From assembly GCA_965249775.1 (NCBI GenBank), contig OZ252253.1:124001-188000 (forward strand): 64,000 bases of DNA, in the 5' to 3' direction. Positions 1-10,058 of the stretch are shown in pieces. The stretch comes from UBA822 sp965249775. Its GTDB lineage: Bacteria > Gemmatimonadota > Gemmatimonadetes > Longimicrobiales > Gaopeijiaceae. The position numbers were made by a program, and so were the translations under genes. How positions within the stretch are numbered: position 1 is the stretch's first letter; each line of letters opens with the position of its first letter. Below the pieces are notes generated by a model. It worked only from the letters and a program-made list of their open reading frames with translations, did not search any database and was not told the origin of the DNA.

Positions 1-1
1 A

Positions 2-367
2 TTGCTGGCCATCGTATTTCAGGAGTCCGGTTACGAGGACGTTCTCGATCGGATCCTGTCAGCACCGGTCGTAGCCGCCGGGAGTCCTACGCTGGCGGAG
101 GCGGGGATCGTCCTCCACGCCCGCCTCGGTGCAGGGGCGCCTGGCGTGTTGGAGAGAATTCTCGACGAGCTCGCCATCGAGGAGATCTCCTTCGGGAGTG
201 TGCACTGGCGGGAAGCGGTGGAGGCGTACCGAAGGTTCGGGAGAGGGCAGGATCCGGCGGGCCTGAACTTCGGAGATTGCCTGACCTATGCCGTGGCCCG
301 CCTGTCGGGCGAGCCGTTGCTTTCTGTGGGCGAGTATTTCCCGCAGACGGATCTCGAATTGGCCTAA
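2..367 (+). CDS. PIN-domain protein, VapC-like toxin (5' end outside window)
   Basis: The visible 121 residues read like a VapC-type PIN-domain ribonuclease of about 130 residues, normally the toxin of a type II toxin-antitoxin pair. The motif GDCLTYAVAR matches the conserved downstream acidic motif of PIN proteins, and the Glu in TLAEAGI fits the second acidic site. The first catalytic Asp, normally a few residues before the LLAIVFQE-like stretch seen here, lies left of the window. The frame is open at the edge and stops with TAA. Its antitoxin would be upstream and cannot be seen. The family call is by motif only. Confidence 0.75.
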   Translation: MLAIVFQESGYEDVLDRILSAPVVAAGSPTLAEAGIVLHARLGAGAPGVLERILDELAIEEISFGSVHWREAVEAYRRFGRGQDPAGLNFGDCLTYAVARLSGEPLLSVGEYFPQTDLELA

Positions 368-470
368 CCGAGGGAAGAGGTCGTTCCAGAGACTGGCGCC
401 CTCACTTGAACTCCTTGCCCTCCCCCTCCGCGTATAGGATGTTGTCAGCGGTCTGATCCTGGAGCATCCC

Positions 471-3170
471 ATGTCCGACGCCATCACCCGCCTGAACGCA
501 GCCCTCGAGGGCCGCTACGCCATCGAGCGTGAGCTCGGTGAGGGCGGCATGGCCACGGTCTATCTGGCCGACGACCTCAAGCACGAGCGTAAGGTCGCCC
601 TCAAGGTCCTGAAGCCCGAGCTGGCCGCGGTCGTGGGTGCCGAACGTTTCCTGGCGGAGATCAAGACGACAGCCAATCTCCAACACCCCCACATTCTTGG
701 GCTCCACGACTCGGGGGATGCGGACAGCTTCCTCTTCTACGTGATGCCCTATGTGGAAGGCGAGGCGCTAAGGCAGCGCATCGATCGGGAGAAGCAGCTC
801 GCCATCGAGGACGCGGTCGCGATCACGCACAAGGTGGCCGACGCGCTCGACTACGCACACGAGCGGGGCGTGGTGCACCGCGACATCAAGCCGGGCAACA
901 TCCTGCTCAGCGAGCGGGGCGAGCCGCTGGTCGCGGACTTCGGGATCGCCCTTGCTGTGGCTCAGGCGGGAGCCGGGCGCATCACGGAGACGGGGCTCAG
1001 CCTGGGCACGCCGCACTACATGAGTCCAGAACAGGCGACGGGGGACCGGGACGTTGACCCGCGCTCCGACGTCTACGCACTCGGTTGTGTGCTCTACGAG
1101 ATGCTCTCCGGGCAGCCTCCTTTCTTGGCCTCCACGGCCCAGGCGGTGCTGGTCAAGATTCTCACGATGGATGCACCGTCGATCACCAGCGAGCGTAGGA
1201 CCGTGCCCGTCCATGTCGCTTCGGCGCTCGCGCGAGCGCTCGAGAAGCTGCCGGCGGATCGCTTTGCCAGCGCGGCGGATTTCGCGACCGCGCTCGGCGA
1301 CGAGAGCTTCACGTATCAGGCACGGCCCCGGCCTACGGTCGCGGCCACACCGCCAGAGCCTGTGGCTGCACCGGTTCCCGTGTCTGCGTCCCGGCCCTGG
1401 AATCGGATGCAGGTCGGCCTCGGGACGACTGCGGTCCTCTTTGCAGGATTGGCCGCGTGGGGCTGGCTCCGGCCTCAACCGGTGCTCCAGCCCACTCAGG
1501 CCGTTTTGGACATCGGGGACAACCCGCTCCGTGTCCAGAATGAGATCGTAATATCCCCGGACGGTTCGCGTCTGGCTGTCGCGGGGATCGTCCTGGATGA
1601 CCAGGAAGGGCTCTACTGGCGTGATGCGGCTGCGGAGGACTTCCGACGTATCCCCGGCACCGAGGGGGACGTTCGCTACATCTCATTTTCGCCGGACGCC
1701 GAGTGGCTCGCCTACACTCAAGCCGGAGGGCTCTTTAAGGTCGCGATCTCGGGCGGTGCTCCTCGCCCGGTGGTGCCCTCTGGCAGTTTTGACGTTTCGG
1801 ACAATCACTGGGGGGATGACGGAACCATCGTCTTCACACAGGGCGGTGGGAACGGACTCTACCGTGTGCCGGACACGGGTGGCGAGCCCGAGACCCTATT
1901 GGAGTCATTGGGGATCCGAAATCCGAGGCTTCTCCCCGGTGGTCAGTCCGTGCTCTTCACCGACGCACCGACCACCTCGACGTACCTTCTCGACCTGAGG
2001 TCGGAACAGGTGATCGAGCTGATCCCCGGCGGGGTCGACGCCATGTTCGTCGAGACGGGACATCTGCTCTATGCCGACCAGGCCGGGGGCCTTTGGGCTG
2101 TGGAGTTCAACGTGGGTCGGGGTGAATTGGTTGGTGATGCCGTCCCCGTATTGGACGGGCTCTCCGTCGCTTTTCGTATGTTTGCTCGTTACTCCGTCTC
2201 GAAGAGCGGGACGCTGGTATACGGAGCTGGAGGCGGGGCTACCGGGGGAGGGGGTTCCCAGCTTTTGATCAGGGATCTCGAGGGCGATGTGGAAGTGCCG
2301 CCCTTGGACCCGCGCGTCTTCTTTGGCCACCGGTGGTCGCCCGACGGGCAGTCTGTCGCCTACTTCGGCTTGGACACAGGGGATCCGGACCCCGACATCT
2401 TCACCTACAATGTGGAGTTGGGCACGACCCCGAGGCCGCTCACCTCCGAGGGGGTCAATATCCTACCCGTATGGTCACCAGACGGATCACATATCGCGTT
2501 CCGTTCGGTGCGCGATGGAACTGACGGCCCCGACTTGTTCGTGAAGAACGTCAACGACAACTTGCCACCCGAGATGATTCTGACCCTGCCAGGTGAGCAG
2601 AGTCCAACCCACTGGCCCTCCGACGATGTGCTGGTTTTCGAGAACGGAAACCCGTCCGATCTCTGGATCGTGGATCCGTCGTAGGATAGCCCGGTAGCGA
2701 GGGAGTACCTCCCCTCGGAGAGTGCCCTCGAGTCTATGCGCGTCTCGGCGTCTGGCGATCTTGCCGCGTACTCATCCACTGATTCCGGCACGCCCGAGAT
2801 CTACGTGCGAAGCTTCCCCGAGCCGGGTGCGCCGGAGAGGGTCTCGCAAGGTGGGGGACAATTCCCGTTCTGGTCTCCCGATGGGAATACGATCTACTAC
2901 TGGGCAGGTTCGCAGGGATCTACGGTCACCCTCATGGGTGCCCGAATCCAGACGGGACCACCGTTCGTTGTAACAGGCACGGAGTCGATCCTCTCGGGGC
3001 GATACACCCCGTTCAGTTGGTCCCTGCACCCTGAAGGAGATCGGTTCGTTGTGACACAGGACGTCACGTCTGAGTCGTCGGACGCGCAGGCGGGCGGTGC
3101 CGTGGAGGGTGAGCGACACCTGATCGTGGTGAATTGGTTCGAGGAGTTGAAGCAGCGGATGGGCAACTGA
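471..3170 (+). pseudogene. Ser/Thr protein kinase with C-terminal PD40 propeller, interrupted by an in-frame TAG
   Basis: The cytoplasmic kinase domain (about residues 1-275) has a Gly-rich loop (GEGGMA), Lys45, HRD with Asp138, DFG with Asp156 and the GTPHYMSPEQ activation segment. A membrane helix follows near residues 310-330, then an extracytoplasmic domain of repeated SPDG-type blades (PD40/TolB-like). The frame is stopped by TAG at 2682-2684, giving a 737-residue product, but continues open in the same frame to 3170. The region past the stop (for example SPDGNTIYYW and a C-terminal NWFEELKQRMGN) aligns with the third paralogue in this array, so one gene of about 899 codons has been cut. 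The truncated protein keeps a complete kinase domain and most blades, so it may still work. A sequencing error is an alternative. Confidence 0.85.
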
Positions 3171-3201
3171 CGGCTTGGATCCCGAGGTGACTGAGGGTTT
3201 G

Positions 3202-3329
3202 GACTCTTCGGTCTAAGTGTGCGGGGGCTCCTTCGCTCCCTGCTGTCCGGGGCCCGCCCGACCCCACACCACCCCAAGCCCCTACCCGATGGTCGCTCAG
3301 GGGCCCCCACACCCTACGACCTCGACGGG
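3202..3329 (+). repeat. 128-bp dispersed repeat, copy A
   Basis: This segment starts 31 bp after the end of the first kinase frame and recurs in inverted orientation at 9640-9767, after the third kinase. Shared blocks include GACTCTTCGGTC, CTGCTGTCCGGGG, CCCCTACCCGATGGTCG and CGACCTCGACGGG in the same order and nearly the same spacing. No convincing ORF is carried. The rest of the 3171-3494 gap holds nothing else I recognise apart from a possible -10 (TAGAAT, about 3450) before the toxin-antitoxin pair. Confidence 0.8.
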
Positions 3330-3494
3330 TTGGGAATTCCAATCACCCCAGGCCCCTCGTAGCCCAAGTCGGATCGCCCTCAAGAGGCAAGATATCGGCG
3401 CGAGCGTCATCGTCTCATCCAAACATGGCCCCTCAGCCCCATCAGGGTGTAGAATAATGAAGTCAGAGATTCGAGGCCTGAGAGGGGTTGGTGC

Positions 3495-3677
3495 ATGACA
3501 GAGTCCAAGGTCAAAGAGCTAGTGATCGACGCAGTTCGCGATCTTCCGGATGACGCGACTGTTGAGGACGCGATGGACCGGCTCTACTTCCTCGCCAAGG
3601 TCGAAGAGGGGCTTAGACAGGCTGAGGCCGGCCAGACTGTGAGTCATGAGGAAGCGAAGCAACGCATCCTCGGGTGA
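3495..3677 (+). CDS. Antitoxin of a RelE/ParE-type toxin-antitoxin pair
   Basis: This is a 60-residue acidic protein ending four bases inside the next gene. The size, charge and position directly before a RelE/ParE-like toxin identify it as the antitoxin. The C-terminal stretch (EGLRQAEAGQTVSHEEAKQRIL) is typical of the toxin-wrapping tail in RelB/ParD-type antitoxins. A purine-rich GAGAGGGG stretch lies upstream of the ATG. Such antitoxins bind the toxin and usually autorepress the pair's promoter; no clear operator palindrome was identified here. The exact antitoxin subfamily is uncertain. Confidence 0.75.
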   Translation: MTESKVKELVIDAVRDLPDDATVEDAMDRLYFLAKVEEGLRQAEAGQTVSHEEAKQRILG

Positions 3678-3973
3678 CCGAAGTCAGGTGGACGGATCAG
3701 GCGGTAGAGGATCTCCAATCCATTCGCGGGTTCATCGAGCGCGATTCCCCGAGGTACGGACGACTCGTTGCTGAACGCCTCTTTGAGGCCACGTCACAGA
3801 TCGAGACCTTTCCGCACTCCGGGCGGATCGTGCCGGAGCTAGGTCGAGAAGATGTCAGAGAGTTGATTGTCGGGGAATATCGTCTCGTCTATCATCTCAG
3901 GGCGGATCTGGCAGTCTTGATGACCGTGTTCAGATCGTCCCGGCTCTTCCCGCAGAGTCTTGGGGAAGCATAA
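3674..3973 (+). CDS. RelE/ParE-family toxin
   Basis: This 99-residue protein has the plasmid-stabilisation/RelE-ParE fold signature: a WTDQAVEDLQSIRGFI N-terminal helix, the FPHSGRIVPEL turn, and ELIVGEYRLVYHL followed by a C-terminal strand with VLMTVFRSSRLFP. It begins at GTG, overlapping the antitoxin stop by 4 bp (GTGA), so the two are translationally coupled. ParE-like members inhibit gyrase and RelE-like members cleave mRNA on the ribosome; the sequence alone does not decide between them. The pair is inserted between two paralogous kinase genes. Confidence 0.85.
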   Translation: MTEVRWTDQAVEDLQSIRGFIERDSPRYGRLVAERLFEATSQIETFPHSGRIVPELGREDVRELIVGEYRLVYHLRADLAVLMTVFRSSRLFPQSLGEA

Positions 3974-4027
3974 GGGTACGGCGCAATTCCTTGCCGCCCC
4001 CCACGCTTTGGACGCATCTTGCCCCCC

Positions 4028-6787
4028 ATGTCCGACGCCATCACCCGGCTGAACGCCGCCCTGGAAGGCCGCTACACGATCGAGCGTGAGCTCGGCGAGG
4101 GCGGCATGGCCACCGTGTACCTCGTCAAAGACCTAAAGCACAACCGCAACGTCGCCCTCAAGGTCTTGAAGCCGGAGTTGGCGGCGGTTGTCGGCGCTGA
4201 GCGGTTTCTCGCTGAAATCGAGACGACGGCCAACCTGACTCACCCGCACATTCTGCCGCTCCACGATTCGGGCGAGGCCGACGGCTTCCTCTTCTACGTG
4301 ATGCCCTACGTGGAGGGAGAATCGCTGCGCGAGCGCATCGACCGCGAGAGGCAGCTGGCCGTGGATGACTCTGTGGCCATCACGCAGAAGGTCGCCAACG
4401 CGCTCGACTACGCGCACGGAAACGGCGTGGTCCACCGTGACATCAAGCCGGGCAACATCCTGCTGAGCGAGCAGGGAGAGCCGCTGGTCGCGGACTTCGG
4501 GATCGCTCTGGCCGTGGCCCAAGCGGGCGCGGGGCGCATCACCGAGACGGGACTCAGCCTCGGCACGCCCCACTACATGAGCCCCGAGCAGGCCACGGGC
4601 GACCGGGACGTGGATCCGCGGTCTGACGTGTACGCGCTCGGGTGCGTCCTCTACGACATGCTTTCGGGGCAGCCGCCCTTCTCGGCGTCCAGCGCCCAGG
4701 CGGTGCTGGTCAAGATTCTCACGGTGGATGCGCCGTCGATCACAAGTGAGCGAAGGACCGTGCAGCCCCACGTCGGTAGCGCACTGGCGAGGGCTCTGGA
4801 GAAGCTGCCCGCGGACCGCTTCCCGAGCGCGGCGGAGTTCGCGGCTGCGCTTGGTGACGAGAGCTTCACCTACATGGCCCGGCCTCGAACGACAACCGTG
4901 ACGCCGACGCCCGAGCCAGCGGCGGCGCCCTCGCGGGTTGGAATGTCCCGACCGTGGCATCGGGACCGTCGACTCGTGGCGTCCCTATTCGTCGGCGCGA
5001 CCATGACGGGACTGGCCGCCTGGGCGCTGCTCCGCCCCACTCCGACCTTCGACGGCGTGCCCACCGGGGCGCAGGTCACGGGGCTCGTGATGGACGTGGG
5101 CGTCACCTTCGGCTCCGCACTGGCGATCTCGCCGGACGGGCGCTGGATCGTCGCGGGGGGCCGCTCCGAGAGCGGAGACCTCGCGCTCTTCATCCGTAGC
5201 AGCGCCGACGTGCTCGAGTGGCGCGAGTTGCCAAACACACAGGCCGGCAACAACGCGACCTTTGCCCCGGACGGGGAGTGGGTCGCCTTCCAGCGTGGTG
5301 GTATGGCCGGGTCTGGCGGGATCTTCAAGGTCCCGATCACCGGAGGCCCGGCCCTCCCGGTCGCAGACGTGGGCTATCAGCCCCACTGGGGTGCGAACGA
5401 CACCATCGTCTACCAGGCGGGAGGAAATCTTTACGTTGCGCCCGGCTCCGGCGGCGAAGCCGAGATTCTCTTCGAGTCCGCCACCACCACCCTCTATCCT
5501 CATATGCTCCCGGACGGATCAGGCGTTCTCCTTTCGACCACCTCGGCAGGGGATCCGTTGAACTCTCAGATCCTCCACTATGATATCGCGACCGGAGAGG
5601 TCACGGAGCTGGTGCCGTCGGGGACCGGGCCGAAGTACTCGCCCACCGGCCACATACTCTATGGGCACGGTGGCCAGGCGCTCATGGCGGTTAGCTTCGA
5701 CCTGGAGACCCGTGAGGCGGGATCGCCAACGACACTCATTCCGGAGCTGACCGTCCACGCCAATGGCGGCGTTGAGTACGACGTATCGACGACCGGGACG
5801 CTGATCTACAACGGTGCTCCCGCCCTCGGGGGTGGCGGCAACCGCTCGTTCGTAGAGGTCGAGCTGGACGACGGAACGGCGACCCCCCTCGACCTGAGCC
5901 CCGGGGCCTTGGCTTCGCCCCGCTACTCTCCTGACGGGCGAAAGATCGCATACGAGGACGGGAACGAGGTCCGCGTCTACGACGTCACGACCGAGGCGAG
6001 CCCCCAGCTTACGGACGGGGGCGGCTTCTACCCCGTCTGGTCGCCCCAGGGGGAGTACCTCTACTTTAGCGCGATCCGGCCAGGAACGGAGGGCTACGAC
6101 GGCTTTCGGCGTAGGGCCGACGGGAGTGAGCCAGCCGAGCAGCTCTTTGCGCGAGAGGGTAACAACTACGTCCGCGCGGTCGGGGCAGGCGACTCGATCC
6201 TGATCGTGCGTGAGAACACGGGGGACCAGGCCCGGGACCTGCTCCTGATGCGAATGGGTGCGGACGGTTCGGTCCCTGCCAGCCCGACCCTTGACGACTA
6301 CTTGACGGCGGAGTGGGATGAGTTCCAGGCGGAGATCTCCCCCGACGGCCGCTACGTGGCCTATGTCTCCAACCAAGAGGGAGAGGAGTGGGTCTACGCA
6401 CAAACATTCCCGGTCGCGACGGGCAGGCGGAGCGTTTCCCCAGGCGCCGGCACGGACCCGAAGTGGTCGCCGGACGGCGAGACCCTCTACTACCGTGTCC
6501 GCACCACCTTCTACGCGGTCGACGTGACCACGGATCCGTCCTTCTCGGTCGGGCCACCCCGCGAGCTCTTCGACTATCCAGCGTACGTGGGCCAAGTCCC
6601 GATCCGGGTGGTCGCCCACTATGACGTCCACCCCGACGGTGACCGCTTCATCCTCACGGAGAGTAGAGGGACTGCGGTCGAGGCGTCGGGCGGCGGCGAG
6701 GAGGCGATCACTCCAGACCAGCGGCTTCAGGACGTCTACATGGTGGCCAACTGGTTTACGGTGCTGAAGGGGTTGATGGGCAACTGA
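4028..6787 (+). CDS. Membrane Ser/Thr protein kinase with C-terminal PD40/TolB-like propeller (intact copy)
   Basis: This is the only intact member of the three-gene array, with 919 codons from the ATG that matches the MSDAITRLNAALEGRY start of its paralogues; a TTG 9 bp upstream is also in frame. The kinase domain (residues 1-275) has Lys45, HRD Asp138, DFG Asp156 and the GTPHYMSPEQ activation loop. It is followed by a proline-rich linker, one membrane helix near residue 320 and a long extracytoplasmic domain with many SPDG or APDG blade motifs (PD40). This design suggests that a signal sensed outside is passed to the cytoplasmic kinase, but ligand and substrates are unknown. The stop overlaps the next kinase ATG (TGATG). 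Confidence 0.9.
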   Translation: MSDAITRLNAALEGRYTIERELGEGGMATVYLVKDLKHNRNVALKVLKPELAAVVGAERFLAEIETTANLTHPHILPLHDSGEADGFLFYVMPYVEGESLRERIDRERQLAVDDSVAITQKVANALDYAHGNGVVHRDIKPGNILLSEQGEPLVADFGIALAVAQAGAGRITETGLSLGTPHYMSPEQATGDRDVDPRSDVYALGCVLYDMLSGQPPFSASSAQAVLVKILTVDAPSITSERRTVQPHVGSALARALEKLPADRFPSAAEFAAALGDESFTYMARPRTTTVTPTPEPAAAPSRVGMSRPWHRDRRLVASLFVGATMTGLAAWALLRPTPTFDGVPTGAQVTGLVMDVGVTFGSALAISPDGRWIVAGGRSESGDLALFIRSSADVLEWRELPNTQAGNNATFAPDGEWVAFQRGGMAGSGGIFKVPITGGPALPVADVGYQPHWGANDTIVYQAGGNLYVAPGSGGEAEILFESATTTLYPHMLPDGSGVLLSTTSAGDPLNSQILHYDIATGEVTELVPSGTGPKYSPTGHILYGHGGQALMAVSFDLETREAGSPTTLIPELTVHANGGVEYDVSTTGTLIYNGAPALGGGGNRSFVEVELDDGTATPLDLSPGALASPRYSPDGRKIAYEDGNEVRVYDVTTEASPQLTDGGGFYPVWSPQGEYLYFSAIRPGTEGYDGFRRRADGSEPAEQLFAREGNNYVRAVGAGDSILIVRENTGDQARDLLLMRMGADGSVPASPTLDDYLTAEWDEFQAEISPDGRYVAYVSNQEGEEWVYAQTFPVATGRRSVSPGAGTDPKWSPDGETLYYRVRTTFYAVDVTTDPSFSVGPPRELFDYPAYVGQVPIRVVAHYDVHPDGDRFILTESRGTAVEASGGGEEAITPDQRLQDVYMVANWFTVLKGLMGN

Positions 6788-9587
6788 TGTCCGACGCCGT
6801 CACCCGGCTCAACGCCGCCCTCGAGAGCCGCTACACGATCGAGCGTGAGCTCGGTGAGGGCGGCATGGCCACTGTCTACCTGGCCAAGGACCTGAAGCAC
6901 AATCGCAACGTCGCGCTCAAGGTCCTGAAGCCCGAGCTGGCGGCTGTCGTAGGCGCCGAACGATTCCTCGCCGAGATCGAGACGACGGCCAACCTGCAAC
7001 ATCCGCACATCCTGCCGCTCTTCGACTCCGGCGAAGCCGACGGGGTGGTCTTCTACGTGATGCCCTTCATCGAAGGCGAGTCCCTCAGGGATCGCCTGGA
7101 CCGCGAGAAGCAAATGGGTGTGAAGGACTCGGTCGCCATCACCCAGAAGGTTGCCGACGCATTGGACTACGCGCACGAGCGAGGCGTAGTGCACCGCGAC
7201 ATCAAGCCGGGCAACATCCTGCTGAGCGAGCGGGGAGAGCCGCTCGTGGCGGACTTCGGGATCGCGCTCGCTGTCGCACAGGCGGGTGCGGGCCGCATCA
7301 CGGAGACGGGACTCAGTCTGGGCACGCCACACTACATGAGCCCCGAGCAGGCCACCGGCGACCGGGACGTGGACCCCCGGCGAGCCGCCGTTCGCTGCGC
7401 CCACGGCGCAGGCCGTGCTGGTCCGGATCCTAACGACGGACGCGCCGTCGATCACTAGCGTGCGGAGGACCGTGCCGCCCAACGTCGCCGCCGCACTCGC
7501 TCAGGCTCTGGAGAAGCTCCCCGCCGACCGCTTCACGTCTGCGACGGAGTTGGCCAACGCACTCGGTGACGAGAACTTCGCGTATCAGACACGGCCTCTG
7601 ACAACGGTCCCGACCCCCGCGCTGGAGCCGATTGCCAGGCCAGTCTCTGCGCCCACGGACGTCGCTCCAACGTCAGCGGCTCGACCGTGAAAACCCCACA
7701 CCTTTCACATGGACAGCCACCGTCCGCATCGCCCAACGTCGCCGCCGCACTGACCGTCGCTTGCCAGTCTCTGCGCCCACGGACGTCGCAGCGGCTCGAC
7801 CGTGGCATCGTGACCGTCGCTTGGTAGCGAGCCTGACGGCCGGCATAGCTCTCGCCGCAGCCGCCGCCTGGGGCTGGCTCCGGCCAGCACCGCAACTCCC
7901 GGTCACACTCACGTCGATCGACCTCGACGACCGCTCTTTTGTCGTACAAGGGGAAATCCTGGTGTCGCCAGATGGCTCACGCTTCGTGCTGTCGGGTCTG
8001 ACGCCCCCTGAGCCCATCTATTGGCGCAACGCCGACGAGGAGGAGTTCCGACCGATAGCGGGGACCGAGAACGTCCTCTACTCCTCGTTCTCACCGGATG
8101 GGGAATCACTGGTGTTCTCCGGCGTCGGGGGAGCCTCCGTTCGGCGGGTCGCCCTCTCGGGCGGCGCTCCGCAGACTCTGGCGGAGCTTCCGGTGGCCGT
8201 CGTCGGTGGCATTCACTGGGGGGACGACGGAAACATCGTCTTCTCACAAGGCGGTGGTCTCGGCCTGTATCGTATGCCCGCAACGGGTGGTGATCCCGAG
8301 TCTCTGCTTGACCCGAGCACGCCGGTTCGTAACCCGAGGCTCCTCCCCGGAGGTAGGGCCGTCATCTTCACGGACCCCACCGCCGTCTCGACTCTGATCC
8401 TCGATCTGGAGACGGACTCGGTGCGAGTGATTCGCGCGGGGGCAATCGATGCCATGTACGTGGACACCGGGCACCTGCTGTATACGGACGCGTCAGGCAC
8501 CCTTTGGGCCGCTGCCTTCGACGCTCGCCAGGGCGAGATCGTGGGCGAGCCGGTCACCCTCTTTGATGGAGTCTCCAGGCCGGCCCCCCCCTGGGCTCGA
8601 TTCGCGGTATCGCAGAACGGGACTCTGGTCTATTCGGCGGGAGTCTTGGGTGCGTCAGGAGGACCCGGCGCACAAAGGCTCGCCATCGTAGATCTGGAGG
8701 GCAACGAGGAGATCCTCGACCTGAGTGAACGGCAATTCGATGACCTGAAATGGTCTCCCGATGGCGGGTTAGTGGTCTACTCGAGCATTCCGCAGGGCGA
8801 ATCAGAGGCTCAGATCTATACGTACGACGTAGAGCTGGGGGCGACGCCGAGACAGCTCACTTTCGAGGGTGACAATTTCGCGCCGGTGTTTTCACCAGAT
8901 GGGAGCCGCGTCGTGTTTTCTTCGCAGCGGGAAGGAACCGATGGAGAAGATCTCTTCGTAAAGCGGTTGGGCGACGATACGCCTGCCGAGCTCCTAGTCA
9001 CACTTCCGCGTCCTCAACGTCCCGCGCAGTGGCCGAGAGACACCCTGATCGTGTTCAATTGGGGGCCGGTGCCAGTCGATATGTGGATGTTGGATCTGTC
9101 GGATCCGGACAGCCCGAGGGCCGAGGCCTACCTGGAGCAGGAGGCCGACATCCGCAACATCGCGGTCTCACCGGATGGCACACTGGCCGCTTATGCGTCC
9201 GACGAGACAGGAACACGAGAGATCTATATTCGGAGCTTCCCTGACCCAGGTGAGCGGACCCCGGTGTCGGAGGGTGGAGGGGATCTGCCCGTCTGGTCGC
9301 CGGACGGGAACACTGTCTACTACTGGACGCGACGAGGGATTGGCAACGTGGAGACCTTCCTGGCCGCCCGCCTCCAGCGAGAGCCGACCCCGCTTGTTCT
9401 GTCGAGGGACTCCCTCTTCACAGGGCGATACAATCCACCTGCTTCCGATCTCCATCCGGATGGGAGCCGGGTGATTGCCGGGCGACTCGACGTTGCCACA
9501 CTGCAGGACGACGCATCGTCTGCACCCGAGCGATTCATCGTCGTCACCAACTGGTTCGAGGCGCTGCTGGACCGGGTCGGAAACTGA
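6787..9587 (+). pseudogene. Third Ser/Thr kinase/PD40 gene, broken by a 47-bp deletion and an internal duplication
   Basis: The frame opens at the ATG overlapping the previous stop and encodes a normal kinase N-terminus (Gly loop, Lys, HRD, DFG, GTPHYMSPEQ). At about 7380 a net 47-bp deletion, compared with the two paralogues, removes the codons for SDVYALGCVLYEMLSG (kinase subdomain IX) and shifts the frame; that frame ends at 7458. The homologous sequence resumes in the next frame (about 7405-7690) and stops. After a mosaic insertion and duplication (7639-7804) it resumes in a third frame, which is open from 7632 to 9587 and carries the membrane helix (near LVASLTAGIALAAAAAWGWL) and propeller. 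No full kinase can be made, although the propeller half remains open. Confidence 0.88.
7639..7804 (+). repeat. Internal duplication inside the third kinase
   Basis: A 27-base block beginning GCCAGTCTCTGCGCCCACGG at 7639-7665 recurs exactly at 7763-7789. In each copy it is followed by the same AGCGGCTCGACCGTG segment. Between the copies lies unrelated sequence plus a second copy of CAACGTCGCCGCCGCACT, which also occurs near 7483 in the same gene. The rearrangement produces a TGA at 7688-7690 and the second frame change of this pseudogene. Confidence 0.8.
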
Positions 9588-9639
9588 AGTCTTAACTCCG
9601 CTGGCTTTCCGTCTTCGTCGAATGCGAAGTGATCATCCC

Positions 9640-9767
9640 CCCGTCGAGGTCGACGGCGTGGGGGCTCCCGACCGACCATCGGGTAGGGGCCGGTGGAGGC
9701 CGGGGGGGCGGGGAAGCCCCGGACAGCAGGGAGGGAGGGGGCCCACGCGCCCTACGACCGAAGAGTC
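9640..9767 (-). repeat. 128-bp dispersed repeat, copy B (inverted)
   Basis: This is the reverse-complement partner of the 3202-3329 repeat, 52 bp downstream of the third kinase remnant. Conserved blocks run in the same order and both copies end near CGACCTCGACGGG. Its orientation relative to the upstream kinase is opposite to copy A, so it did not simply travel with a tandem kinase duplication. The 9588-10058 gap otherwise holds the infC promoter and leader described separately. Confidence 0.8.
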
Positions 9768-9794
9768 GATCGAAGAATCGACCCAAGAGTCGCC

Positions 9795-9823
9795 TTGACG
9801 TTTGCCCCGCCCGCCCCGATTTT
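9795..9823 (+). promoter_or_regulatory. Candidate promoter of the infC leader/operon
   Basis: TTGACG (9795-9800) is followed after 17 bases by GATTTT (9818-9823). The -35 matches the consensus at 5 of 6 positions and the -10 is weak. It sits about 40 bp before the first hairpin of the structured infC leader, which is where a promoter is expected. Confidence 0.4.
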
Positions 9824-9863
9824 CGTAATCCCCGGTGTACGGGGACCCAGACAAGACGGAAGC

Positions 9864-9997
9864 GAGCCGCCACAAGCGCGGCTCCACCTTTCGGTTCCAC
9901 GCCGATGTTGGAAACCGCCGGGTCCTGGAGATGGAAGCCTGCAGGGTTGCCTGCGACTTCCGTGACCTTGTGACCCGGAAAGTTTCCGGGTTTTTTT
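9864..9997 (+). ncRNA. Structured 5' leader of infC-rpmI-rplT ending in an intrinsic terminator (attenuator candidate)
   Basis: Four hairpins can be drawn by eye: GAGCCGC/GCGGCTC (9864-9884), GGTTCCA/TGGAAACC (about 9893-9915), GGAAG..GCAGG/CCTGC..CTTCC (9933-9961) and the terminator stem (9973-9991). The element sits 60 bp upstream of infC and no gene lies between. In Bacillus and some other bacteria the infC-rpmI-rplT operon is controlled by an L20-binding leader that ends in a terminator. That this leader has the same role is inferred from position and architecture; I did not match the L20-binding core. Confidence 0.5.
9973..9997 (+). terminator. Intrinsic terminator before infC
   Basis: A stem of ACCCGGAA/TTCCGGGT with a 3-base loop is followed directly by seven T residues. 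It is either the end of the upstream region or, more interestingly, the attenuator of the infC leader, because it lies only about 60 bp before the infC start with no clear promoter in between. Confidence 0.85.
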
Positions 9998-10058
9998 GTG
10001 GAATGATGCCAGACAGTGGGGAGGTAGCCCTTGGATAGACTCACAAAAGGAGAGGAAT

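Noticed and set aside
3217..3498. 93-codon plus-strand ORF
   Set aside because: It is made mostly of the dispersed repeat and has no coding character.
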